Source: Thermoanaerobacterium sp. PSU-2
GTDB taxonomy: Bacteria; Bacillota; Thermoanaerobacteria; Thermoanaerobacterales; Thermoanaerobacteraceae
DNA length: 64,000 nucleotides
Assembly (NCBI RefSeq): GCF_002102475.1
Contig: NZ_MSQD01000001.1
Span: 62,001-126,000, forward strand
Reading direction: 5' to 3'
The notes below the pieces were generated by a model. It made no database searches. It was not told the origin of the DNA and saw only the letters and a list, made by a program, of their open reading frames with translations. How positions within the stretch are numbered: position 1 is the stretch's first letter; each line of letters opens with the position of its first letter. A program made the translations under genes and the position numbers. Shown here piece by piece: positions 1-6,750 of this stretch.

Positions 1-91
1 CATTATTATTCTTTATAACATTACTTGTTTTACTTCCACACCCACTTAAGAATATTGTTAAAACCAACAAAGCGATAAAAAATCTTTTCAT
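1..91 (-). CDS. Lipoprotein, N-terminal part only (cut by window edge)
   Basis: Reading from the ATG at 91 gives a lysine/arginine start, a hydrophobic stretch and a lipobox (LSGC), so this is a lipid-anchored exported protein. The ribosome site GGAGGA lies about 6 bases upstream. Only about 30 codons are inside the window; the rest lies to the left. The first 20 residues are almost identical, in DNA as well as protein, to the lipoprotein starting at 2848, so the two are recent paralogues. Function unknown. Confidence 0.75.
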   Translation of the reverse strand, partial: MKRFFIALLVLTIFLSGCGSKTSNVIKNNN

Positions 92-193
92 GTAATCTTC
101 CTCCAACTTAAAACTTTTAATAATATTATACAACTAATCGTTTCATTATTTATTACGCAAATATTACAAATTATTAAAAATTATTAAAATAAA

Positions 194-221
194 TTACATT
201 AATTTAAAATTATGCTATAAT
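194..221 (+). promoter_or_regulatory. SigA-type promoter for a short transcript
   Basis: TTACAT at 194-199 and TATAAT at 216-221 with a 16-base spacer; a TG precedes the -10 (extended -10). Transcription would start near 228 and meet a strong stem-loop at 250-281. Confidence 0.5.
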
Positions 222-249
222 ATGCACAAAATAATAGATTTCGATGGGG

Positions 250-281
250 AACAGGGCAAATAAATTGTTATGCCCTGTTTT
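250..281 (+). terminator. Rho-independent terminator of a ~55-nt transcript
   Basis: AACAGGGCA (250-258) pairs with TGCCCTGTT (271-279), followed by a T run. It sits only about 25 bases after the predicted start of the promoter at 194-221, so it either ends a very small RNA or acts as an attenuator ahead of the holin/sigma operon. Confidence 0.7.
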
Positions 282-328
282 TACTTTCTTATTTATATAA
301 TTGTTTTTCTTAAAAACTACAATTAATG

Positions 329-358
329 GGTTGTATTTTTTATAAATAGGTACTCTTT
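329..358 (+). promoter_or_regulatory. Special promoter P1 of the holin/split-sigma operon
   Basis: GGTTGT at 329-334, 16 bases, then TACTCTTT at 351-358. The same two boxes with 15-16 base spacing precede the genes at 1336 and 4571 and nothing about them fits SigA. If the operon's own sigma factor reads this site, the operon is autoregulated. Confidence 0.65.
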
Positions 359-365
359 AATAGAT

Positions 366-401
366 AAAAGGAAAATAGATAATTTTAAAACTTTTCCTTT
401 T
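366..401 (+). promoter_or_regulatory. Leader hairpin before the holin-like gene
   Basis: AAAAGGAAAA (366-375) pairs perfectly with TTTTCCTTTT (392-401), loop of 16 bases. It ends just before the ribosome site GGAGGTG (404-410) and may affect translation or RNA stability. All-A/T-rich stem, so modest stability. Confidence 0.45.
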
Positions 402-416
402 ATGGAGGTGTTGAAG

Positions 417-713
417 TTGCAAGAGTTTTTCAATTATACATCTCTTAGCACGTTGGCAGGTAATGTTGCAGCAACAATCCTCATAGCCCAACTCATAAAA
501 AAGTTAAAATTAATAAAGAAAATTCCAACACAGCTGCTTGTCCTTATTATCTCATTCTCCATCATTACATTTACATCGGCTGTAACTGGTAAATTTTCTT
601 TTAAGGATATTCCCCTGTATTTATTAAATTCTATATTGGCTGCATCATCGGCCATAGGTACTTATCATACTATTAATAGTGAAAATGAGAAGAAGTCTAA
701 AAGAGTTGATTAA
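417..713 (+). CDS. Small holin-like membrane protein (UviB/TcdE-like role suspected)
   Basis: 98 residues with three likely membrane helices (about 11-27, 39-56 and 66-86), a basic loop (KKLKLIKK) between the first two, and a charged tail. This is the size and layout of a phage-type holin, though I cannot name the family. An ATG at 402 lies inside the ribosome site GGAGGTG (404-410), so TTG 417, 6 bases after it, is the better start. First gene of an operon with two sigma-factor pieces; its end overlaps the next gene. Holin genes beside dedicated sigma factors are known in clostridia (UviB with UviA, TcdE with TcdR). The role here is inferred from that context. Confidence 0.6.
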   Translation: MQEFFNYTSLSTLAGNVAATILIAQLIKKLKLIKKIPTQLLVLIISFSIITFTSAVTGKFSFKDIPLYLLNSILAASSAIGTYHTINSENEKKSKRVD

Positions 714-888
714 CGATATAAATACAGGGGATAAAGATGCACTGTGGGAGCTAATTCAGAGATTTAAGCCATTGATAAATAAATATAAAAGAAAATTGGG
801 CTATGACGGTGCAGAAGAAGACATAATTTTATGGCTTGTAAAAACTGTTAAAAAGTATAAAAAAGGTGAGAAGAATGATAAATTTTGA
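685..888 (+). CDS. Sigma region-2-like subunit (RsoA-like half of a split sigma factor)
   Basis: 67 residues. The stretch from about residue 15 (ALWELIQRFKPLINKYKRKLG) resembles the N-terminal region-2-like helices of UviA/TcdR sigma factors and of Bacillus RsoA (79 aa). It stops at TGA 886-888 without any region 4; that domain is encoded by the next gene in another frame. Start taken as ATG 685, overlapping the holin gene by 29 bases, which suggests translational coupling; GTG 679 is possible. A -1 slip on the A run at 859-864 would not reach the next frame (a +1 shift is needed), which favours two separate proteins over programmed frameshifting. A broken single-chain sigma gene remains the alternative. 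Confidence 0.6.
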   Translation: MRRSLKELINDINTGDKDALWELIQRFKPLINKYKRKLGYDGAEEDIILWLVKTVKKYKKGEKNDKF

Positions 889-1231
889 TGATAATAAAAT
901 TATAGCTTATATAGCTGAAGGCATGAAAAATGAATATATAAGACTCTCAAAAAAGAATGTAAAAATAAAAGAAAATGAATTTCTTATTCTTGATGATAAA
1001 GAAATTATAGTTGATAATTTTGAATATGAAAATGTAGAGAACAAAATCTTTGTACAAGAGGTTTTGAATAAGCTTACACCACTACAAAAAATGATAATAC
1101 TGGAGACAATCATATATGAAAAAAAAGAAATAGATATAGCAGCCAAATTAAATATATCACAACAAGCGGTAAGCAAGACAAAAAAGAAAGCTTTAGAGAA
1201 AATGAGAAAGTTTTTAGAAAAAAATCATTGA
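875..1231 (+). CDS. Sigma region-4 subunit (SigO-like half of a split sigma factor)
   Basis: 118 residues. The C-terminal third (LTPLQKMIILETIIYEKKEI, then an HTH with QQAVSKTKKKALEKM) is a sigma-70 region 4, the part that reads the -35 box. Residues 1-35 resemble the segment joining regions 2 and 4 in UviA-type sigmas. ATG 875 follows AAGGTGAG by 4-5 bases; GTG 866 is an alternative. It overlaps the end of the upstream region-2-like gene by 14 bases. Bacillus SigO/RsoA is the known case of a sigma factor made of two proteins. The -35 box of the next promoter starts six bases after this stop. Confidence 0.7.
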   Translation: MINFDDNKIIAYIAEGMKNEYIRLSKKNVKIKENEFLILDDKEIIVDNFEYENVENKIFVQEVLNKLTPLQKMIILETIIYEKKEIDIAAKLNISQQAVSKTKKKALEKMRKFLEKNH

Positions 1232-1236
1232 GAATT

Positions 1237-1266
1237 GGTTGTTAAATTCAATATAAAGCACTCTTT
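1237..1266 (+). promoter_or_regulatory. Special promoter P2 of the DUF1906 gene
   Basis: GGTTGT at 1237-1242, 16 bases, then CACTCTTT at 1259-1266. Matches P1 (329-358) and P3 (4476-4504). Likely target of the split sigma factor encoded just upstream. Confidence 0.65.
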
Positions 1267-1270
1267 CATA

Positions 1271-1305
1271 ATATAGAAGGGTAAATCGGCCGATAAAATC
1301 CTTCT
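1271..1305 (+). promoter_or_regulatory. Leader box and hairpin shared with the gene at 4571
   Basis: A 24-base block at 1271-1294 is identical to 4508-4531. It contains GGGTAAATCGGCCGAT, whose last ten bases are a perfect palindrome. AGAAGG (1275-1280) pairs with CCTTCT (1300-1305), putting the palindrome in the loop. It lies in the 5' untranslated region of the P2 transcript. Confidence 0.55.
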
Positions 1306-1335
1306 TAAAAAACTAACGAAAGTGAGGTGAAAATG

Positions 1336-1962
1336 ATGAGTGTAGAAGGTGTAGATTATATGTATGCAGTTCCAGCTAACACTGTTAGTTGCTTTGCACA
1401 AAATGGAATAAAATTTATATGCAGATATTATGCTACTAGCAATAATACAAAAAATTTGACACAAAGTGAAGCAAAAACAATATCTAGTAACGGGATTGAT
1501 ATAGTAACTGTTTATGAAACGAATCCGACATATGCAAGCTATTTTACTTATAACCAAGGCTATAATGATTGCCTTGATGCAGTTTCCAGAGCAGGAGAAG
1601 TAGGGCAGCCATACAATAGTGCTATATATTTTGCTGTTGATTACGATGCAAGCAATGATTTACCCAACATAAATAATTATTTCCATGGTGTAGGTGATGC
1701 GATGCAACAATATGCAAAAATGAATGGCGGAAGCAAATGGTATATTGGTGTGTATGGAGGTTATGCAGTTGTTAACTATATAAAAGGTAAGTGGGGAGTT
1801 TCTTATGTTTGGCAAACATCTTCATGGAGCAATGGAAATATTTATCCAGGATATAATATTTATCAATACGAAATCAGTACGAAGTCAAATCCTGTTAAAT
1901 TATGTAATGTAGAAGTAGATAAAGACCGTTCACCTGGCAATTACGGCGGATTTAGGATCTAA
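1336..1962 (+). CDS. DUF1906 glycoside-hydrolase-like protein
   Basis: 208 residues forming one DUF1906 (Rv2525c-like) TIM-barrel domain, related to GH25-type muramidases. Visible landmarks: GVDYMY near the start, an acidic residue in VTVYE, and YFAVDYDAS mid-protein, the positions where such barrels carry catalytic acids. The end has a VWQTSSWS...YQYEIS segment typical of the family. ATG 1336 stands 5 bases after GAGGTGA; upstream GTG/ATG codons overlap or crowd that site. There is no signal peptide and no membrane helix, so export would need a helper such as the holin-like protein at 417. Substrate unproven; peptidoglycan is the natural guess. Confidence 0.75.
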   Translation: MSVEGVDYMYAVPANTVSCFAQNGIKFICRYYATSNNTKNLTQSEAKTISSNGIDIVTVYETNPTYASYFTYNQGYNDCLDAVSRAGEVGQPYNSAIYFAVDYDASNDLPNINNYFHGVGDAMQQYAKMNGGSKWYIGVYGGYAVVNYIKGKWGVSYVWQTSSWSNGNIYPGYNIYQYEISTKSNPVKLCNVEVDKDRSPGNYGGFRI

Positions 1963-1970
1963 TTAAAAAA

Positions 1971-2012
1971 ATATTCAATAGATCTGAAAAATAAGTAAGA
2001 TCTATTGAATAT
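1971..2012. terminator. Bidirectional terminator between convergent genes
   Basis: A perfect 15-bp stem (1971-1985 with 1998-2012) with A run on the left and T run on the right, serving the plus-strand DUF1906 gene and the minus-strand lipoprotein gene. Confidence 0.85.
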
Positions 2013-2017
2013 TTTCA

Positions 2018-2848
2018 TTAAAATAAACTATTAAACATTTTGATCACGTCCATATTACTGGCATGTGGATATAACCAATAATTGTAACCTATTTTTGATG
2101 TCCATTTTATGTATTGGAAAGAGTTATTTTCAATAAAAATTTCTCCTTCTTTTATATCACTTTTAAATAATCGAAAATATGACAAATAACTTTTAACTTC
2201 TTTTATCATATCATTATTATCATAACCCCGTATATAAATATCCCAATTATTATATTTTGTATATGCTAACTGTCCAGGAAAATTTTCGCCTGTTAAAAAT
2301 TCTACACCGTCAATTACTACCTTTTTAAATGATTTATTAGGTTTAATTATTGGATATTTAATCTCATCTTTAAATTTGTTTTCACCAGCCGAAAGCAAAA
2401 AAAATGTGAGAGGGTCTAAACCGACCGGAACATAAGTTAAACGTTCATCGTTAATAGGAATAATCGCATTTATAGTATCTATAGCGATAAAATAATAATC
2501 TTTATTAGCTTCATATTTAATGGCATAGTATTTATTATTTCTAACAGAAGAGCCAAGAAAATTAAGTGTTTCAATTGTTGGCACATAGGTTGGCAATATA
2601 ACTGGCACATTCGTAACTTTCTGTATTTGAGGTTTAATTGTTTTTAAAACATCATAAATATTACTATTATCTATTTTAGACTTTTGCAAATCTGCTTCTT
2701 TCGAATTAATTTTTGAAGTTGAGTTAATTTCTGCTTTTGCTTTATTGTTTAAAGAGTTATCTTTTGAGTGAATATTTGTATTATTAATACTTCCACACCC
2801 ACTTAAGAATATTGTTAAAACCAGCAAAGCGATAAAAAATCTTTTCAT
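2018..2848 (-). CDS. Lipoprotein of unknown function
   Basis: 276 residues starting at ATG 2848, 6 bases after GGAGGT (GTG 2854 is too close). Residues 1-18 are a lipoprotein signal with lipobox LSGC, then a low-complexity Asn/Ser/Lys linker to about residue 55 and a mature domain I do not recognise. Its first 20 codons are a near-perfect copy of the lipoprotein start at 91 (one mismatch in 63 bases). Preceded by the ATAATATTGTTAAA stretch also seen before the two other lipoprotein genes. The C-terminal half has aromatic-rich beta strands (NWDIYIRGYDN, YIKWTSKIGYNYWLYPH) like extracytoplasmic domains of sigma-regulation proteins, but this is only an impression. Confidence 0.75.
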   Translation of the reverse strand: MKRFFIALLVLTIFLSGCGSINNTNIHSKDNSLNNKAKAEINSTSKINSKEADLQKSKIDNSNIYDVLKTIKPQIQKVTNVPVILPTYVPTIETLNFLGSSVRNNKYYAIKYEANKDYYFIAIDTINAIIPINDERLTYVPVGLDPLTFFLLSAGENKFKDEIKYPIIKPNKSFKKVVIDGVEFLTGENFPGQLAYTKYNNWDIYIRGYDNNDMIKEVKSYLSYFRLFKSDIKEGEIFIENNSFQYIKWTSKIGYNYWLYPHASNMDVIKMFNSLF

Positions 2849-2896
2849 GTGCACACCTCCCCAAAATCTTTAACAATATTATGTGGCAACCTGTCT

Positions 2897-4360
2897 TTAC
2901 TTCCATATAACAGATTTCTCGCTAAATGATTTTATATCTTCGGAATTTAATTTATTGACAACTGAATATTTGCCATCTTTTAAATCAATAGTGCACAGTT
3001 CAAAATCACTATTCTTTTCGCCTATAAAAGCAATGCGATCACCATCGTTATTCCAAAAAATTTTCGCAACATTAATATAAGGAACATGAAAATTTTTATA
3101 AACATTATTTTCAGCATCGTACAAATATACTCCACCTTTACCTATTGTGCCGGATGTAAAAGCTAATTCATCATGGTTAGGAGACCAAACCCCATTAGTC
3201 GCGCCTCCATATCTATCACCAAATTTTATAAACTTTCCATCATTAGCATTAATTATTATACTGTCAGTATCTTCAGGCAAATTGAAATTAACATATATGA
3301 ATTTGTTGCCATAAGACAGAGATACAGATTTTACATCAGCAACACTTGTAATTTTGTAATCTTTCATTATTACATAATTTGTTAAATCAAATTTTTTAAT
3401 CTCACTTTTTGTGTTTAATTTTACAAATATATGTTTATTTTCATCATACGCGTATACATTTGCTGACCAAGTGTTCCCACCATCATTTGTCACATAAGTC
3501 ACAGTGTGATTTTCAGATTTGACATTATTTGCCATATAAAAATCGACATCTAATGTCCCATTTTTATCGTCTTTAAATACAGGTACTGTAGCCGACAAGA
3601 TACAATACTTTTCATAGCCTTGTGGTGTAGGAACTGAAACTTTACTCCACGTATTGCCACCATCAACTGTTCTATACAGGATCACATCCGCTGATACCGG
3701 ATTTGATACACCTATCCATCCATTATCTGTACCATAAAATTTCATATCAATTGATGTTCCTACAATTGGCAAGCCCGAATAAGAATCTGATGAAGTAACA
3801 TTGACTTTTTGCCATGTCTTACCTCCATCATTTGTTTTGAGTAAATATTTAATTTGCTGTTCCGCTGCTGCATCAGATACAGCCAGTAGCCATCCTGTAC
3901 TTTGCGTTACAAATTGGATTTTCGAGATGCTTTGTGACAATTGCTGTGGCAGTTTATAACTTAATTTGTTCCACGTTTTGCCTCCGTCTGTTGTCTTAAT
4001 CACATACAATGTAGTATCACTATTATTTATCCATGAAATCCAACCATCATTAGAGTCTAAAAAATATGGGACAACATTTTCTACATAGACGTCACTATAT
4101 GCATCTTTTGGAAGAATGTTTATAGGTAAATTTATTTCAGTCCATGAATTACCTCTATCTGTTGACTTGAAAATCTGTAGATTCTCTAATGTTTTATGAT
4201 TGTCTTTAAAAGACCATTTCCACATAATATCAGATTCATTTGTTTTTGAAGAACTATTAGATATTATATTTTGACTAATTGTATTGCTTTGTTTGACCCC
4301 AATTCCACACCCAGTTAAAAATAAAGCTAAAATTAAAAGGTAAGCTAAAAATCTTTTCAT
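2897..4360 (-). CDS. Lipoprotein with Asp-box and WD40-like beta-propeller repeats
   Basis: 487 residues. A lipoprotein signal (lipobox LTGC) is followed by four BNR/Asp-box repeats of the form TxDGGxTW (for example TTDGGKTWNKL, TNDGGKTWQKV, TVDGGNTWSKV, TNDGGNTWSAN) alternating with NDGWI/STGW strands, the pattern of YCF48-like or sialidase-like propellers. The last 150 residues carry TolB/PD40-like repeats (WSPNHDELAFTSG, WNNDGDRIAFIGE). No sialidase active-site motif was seen, so a binding or sensing role at the cell surface is likelier than catalysis. ATG 4360 is preferred over GTG 4366 because it follows AGGGGGAT at proper distance. Separated by 48 bases from the lipoprotein gene downstream. 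Confidence 0.8.
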   Translation of the reverse strand: MKRFLAYLLILALFLTGCGIGVKQSNTISQNIISNSSSKTNESDIMWKWSFKDNHKTLENLQIFKSTDRGNSWTEINLPINILPKDAYSDVYVENVVPYFLDSNDGWISWINNSDTTLYVIKTTDGGKTWNKLSYKLPQQLSQSISKIQFVTQSTGWLLAVSDAAAEQQIKYLLKTNDGGKTWQKVNVTSSDSYSGLPIVGTSIDMKFYGTDNGWIGVSNPVSADVILYRTVDGGNTWSKVSVPTPQGYEKYCILSATVPVFKDDKNGTLDVDFYMANNVKSENHTVTYVTNDGGNTWSANVYAYDENKHIFVKLNTKSEIKKFDLTNYVIMKDYKITSVADVKSVSLSYGNKFIYVNFNLPEDTDSIIINANDGKFIKFGDRYGGATNGVWSPNHDELAFTSGTIGKGGVYLYDAENNVYKNFHVPYINVAKIFWNNDGDRIAFIGEKNSDFELCTIDLKDGKYSVVNKLNSEDIKSFSEKSVIWK

Positions 4361-4475
4361 ATTCACATCCCCCTGATACTTTTAACATTATTATACATCT
4401 AATTGAACTGTAAAATATTACATAAACATTAAAAATAATTAAGAAAAAATTAAATTTAAAAATACCTTTAAAAAA

Positions 4476-4504
4476 GGTTGTATTTTAAAAATAAAACACT
4501 CTTT
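4476..4504 (+). promoter_or_regulatory. Special promoter P3 of the peptidoglycan-binding gene
   Basis: GGTTGT at 4476-4481, 15 bases, then CACTCTTT at 4497-4504, matching P1 and P2. It is 3.2 kb from the sigma genes, which makes chance duplication of flanking DNA less likely as the cause. Confidence 0.65.
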
Positions 4505-4507
4505 TCT

Positions 4508-4542
4508 ATATAGAAGGGTAAATCGGCCGATGAATTCCTTTC
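4508..4542 (+). promoter_or_regulatory. Leader box and hairpin shared with the gene at 1336
   Basis: The 24 bases at 4508-4531 equal 1271-1294. AGAAGG (4512-4517) pairs with CCTTTC (4537-4542) apart from the outer bases, so the hairpin is kept although the 3' arm differs. The palindrome ATCGGCCGAT again lies in the loop. Confidence 0.55.
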
Positions 4543-4570
4543 AAAAAATAATAAAAGCGAGGTGAAAATA

Positions 4571-4870
4571 ATGACATATCCCTTTACGCGTACATTAACT
4601 GAGGGCAATACGAGACAAGATGTGTACAGATTACAATATGCATTAAATGCCGTCGGCAGATACTATTTAATTTCAAGCTGTCACTGCAAAGCAGATGGCA
4701 TATTGGGACCAGAAACTAAAAATGCTTTAATGTCTTTTCAAGCTTGGGACAATATAACTGTAGACGGAATTTTCGGAAATATAAGTTCAGATCACCTTGT
4801 AAAAAGATACAATGCTGGTCCAGTTGCAGTATGGGGTGAAAAACCGTTAGATCAGGTTTTTCAATCTTAA
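4571..4870 (+). CDS. Small peptidoglycan-binding domain protein
   Basis: 99 residues that are essentially one PG_binding_1 domain: LTEGNTRQDVYRLQYALN, then CKADGILGPETKNALMSFQ and VDGIFGN, the repeated (D/A)GxxGxxTxxAxxxFQ pattern. No catalytic domain and no signal peptide. Start is ATG 4571 after GCGAGGTGA; GTG 4562 lies inside that site. It shares promoter type and leader box with the DUF1906 gene at 1336, so the two are probably produced together: one a putative hydrolase, one a wall-binding module. It might act as a targeting partner or a surface decoration. Confidence 0.8.
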   Translation: MTYPFTRTLTEGNTRQDVYRLQYALNAVGRYYLISSCHCKADGILGPETKNALMSFQAWDNITVDGIFGNISSDHLVKRYNAGPVAVWGEKPLDQVFQS

Positions 4871-4884
4871 ATATGAGTGTCATA

Positions 4885-4936
4885 AAAATAAGCGTATGAG
4901 TGAGAATATATTTTCTCTCACTCATATGCTTATTTT
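4885..4936. terminator. Terminator after the peptidoglycan-binding gene
   Basis: AAAATAAGC-TATGAGTGAGA pairs with TCTCACTCATA-GCTTATTTT, a stem of about 20 bp with one mismatch, placed between convergent genes. Confidence 0.8.
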
Positions 4937-4980
4937 AAATATCATTTATTATCTAATTTATGTCAATAAAATATATTTGC

Positions 4981-6081
4981 CTATTTATTCAAATCATCCT
5001 TCAATTGTTTTAATACGCCGTCATTTAAATTTGACATAATATTTACAGTTGTCTTATCTTTATGATATTCTTGTATAAATATAAATTTTGTAAAATCCTC
5101 GTTGTAGTAGTCAAGCTCAATAGCATTTTCATTTTTATATTTCCGTACCTCAAATAGCTTAAAACCTTTAGGAATCTTATCTGGTACAATTATATCAAAA
5201 TTTACAGCTTTCTGAGCATCACTAATTGAACGAAAAATATCAAAATCACTTAGTCTATCAATTACAGGAACGTTTGAAGGAAAATTAGGTTTTAAACTTT
5301 CCTTGTCAACGCCAGAAGTAAAGTCTGTCTTATACATTATTACAGTTTTAATGTTGTTATGGACAGTTTCTTGTTTTAAAATGAAATTTGTCTCTTTATC
5401 TATCCAATAAGTGTCTATCCAGCTATCATCCTTAGAATTACCTGATGTTACTTCAATTACATTGGTATCAATTCCACCTATTTTTTCGCTGCCTACCAGT
5501 TTATAACTATCATTTTTTGCTATATCATCTATTTTTGATTTAAGGGCTAAGAAAGGTGAGCCAGATGGATCTGAAGGAATTATTTCAATGCGATTTAAGT
5601 CTTTGTAATAATTCCATGACTTGTCACCATTTACAATTCTTATAAAATCATGTGTTTCATATCTATAGTTTAATGGACCAGCATATATTTCTTTCCAGGA
5701 ATTATTAGATAAAACCACATTTGTCTTCATGTTTGTTGATATTTCTTTGCCCTCAATTACAATAGTTTTGACATTGTCATAAGCTTTTTGCATTGCATAA
5801 ACAATATTATATGATGGACTTAAAGTAACCTTAGGAACTATTCCATTTTCCCTATTTGATCCCCAAAAATGTATATTAATAAATATTATTGACAAAGACA
5901 TTAAAATAGCTGCTGCTATGAATGATGTCAATAAATAATTCCATACTGACCTTTTTTGATGCTCTACGCTTGTATTTTCTGTATTTTCGTTTAAAGGTGC
6001 CTTCAATACCTTTTCTAATACATCTGGCGTATGCTCATTAGCATACTTGCGACACTCCTTATAAAAGTAATGCAACTTCAT
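4981..6081 (-). CDS. Membrane anti-sigma factor with RseB/LolA-like and DUF4367 regions
   Basis: 366 residues: a cytoplasmic N-terminus (1-45), one membrane helix (about 49-70) and a large outer domain. The middle (VYAMQKAYDNVKTIVIEGKE onward) resembles LolA/MucB-type beta sheets; the end (IPKGFKLFEVRKYKNENAIELDYYN) matches DUF4367. Encoded four bases after the ECF sigma gene at 6086-6595, the usual place for its anti-sigma partner. The zinc motif HxxxCxxC of ZAS anti-sigmas is absent. Start ATG 6081 follows AGGAGATG. It probably binds the sigma factor at the membrane and releases it on an outside signal; the signal is unknown. Confidence 0.7.
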   Translation of the reverse strand: MKLHYFYKECRKYANEHTPDVLEKVLKAPLNENTENTSVEHQKRSVWNYLLTSFIAAAILMSLSIIFINIHFWGSNRENGIVPKVTLSPSYNIVYAMQKAYDNVKTIVIEGKEISTNMKTNVVLSNNSWKEIYAGPLNYRYETHDFIRIVNGDKSWNYYKDLNRIEIIPSDPSGSPFLALKSKIDDIAKNDSYKLVGSEKIGGIDTNVIEVTSGNSKDDSWIDTYWIDKETNFILKQETVHNNIKTVIMYKTDFTSGVDKESLKPNFPSNVPVIDRLSDFDIFRSISDAQKAVNFDIIVPDKIPKGFKLFEVRKYKNENAIELDYYNEDFTKFIFIQEYHKDKTTVNIMSNLNDGVLKQLKDDLNK

Positions 6082-6085
6082 AATA

Positions 6086-6595
6086 TCATCTCCTAATATT
6101 TTTTAATAATTTACGAAGTTTTTTCTTGATTATGGAATATTTCCACCGTACAGTACCTTGTGGAATATTCAAAATCTCACTGATTTCTTTATGCGTATAA
6201 CATCCAAAAACATGTAGCGAAAATATTTCTCTCTCATCATTACTGAGATAATTCAGCACATCATTTATCATTATAGAATCCGTCACAAACTCATCAACAT
6301 TTACAGCTTCTTCAACATTAGCATTTATTTCTTCATAATTTAATAATTCAAACTTTCTATCCCGCAAACAATTTAAAGCAAGATTCCGAGCAATTTTCAT
6401 TATCCATGTTCGTAAATTATTAATAGAGCCATATTTATAGATGTTTGTTCTCACTCTTATGAATGTTTCTTGCATGATGTCTTCTGAAAGTCCAGCATCT
6501 TTCAGGATAGATAAAAGATAAAAATACACAGGTGTTTTGTACTTCATATATATTTTTATAAATTCATCGTCATTTTTTTGTTTTTCGTCATGCAA
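6086..6595 (-). CDS. ECF-type RNA polymerase sigma factor
   Basis: 169 residues with region 2 (FYLLSILKDAGLSEDIMQET, then TWIMKIARNLALNCLRDRK) and region 4 (LSNDEREIFSLHVFGCYTHK, HTH with IPQGTVRWKYSIIKKKLRKL). Length and both regions are normal for an ECF factor. ATG 6595 is about 10 bases from GAGGAGGG. First gene of a two-gene operon with the membrane anti-sigma factor. No ECF-type promoter in front was clear enough to call. Confidence 0.9.
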   Translation of the reverse strand: MHDEKQKNDDEFIKIYMKYKTPVYFYLLSILKDAGLSEDIMQETFIRVRTNIYKYGSINNLRTWIMKIARNLALNCLRDRKFELLNYEEINANVEEAVNVDEFVTDSIMINDVLNYLSNDEREIFSLHVFGCYTHKEISEILNIPQGTVRWKYSIIKKKLRKLLKNIRR

Positions 6596-6750
6596 TTTTT
6601 TCCCTCCTCAATCTAAACTAACACAATCTATAGACACTTCGTCAATTCATTTTGTTGGCAAAAAGTTATATTTTAATTATAAATTCTAGAGGAATTTTTC
6701 ATACTTTGTTTATACACTAAATATGTTAAAATACTTATGAGGTGTTTTAA

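Noticed and set aside
679..1231. Programmed -1 frameshift joining the two sigma parts
   Set aside because: The A run at 859-864 could slip, but a -1 move leads to the third frame, not to that of the downstream gene; a +1 shift would be required and no stop/shift signal is seen.
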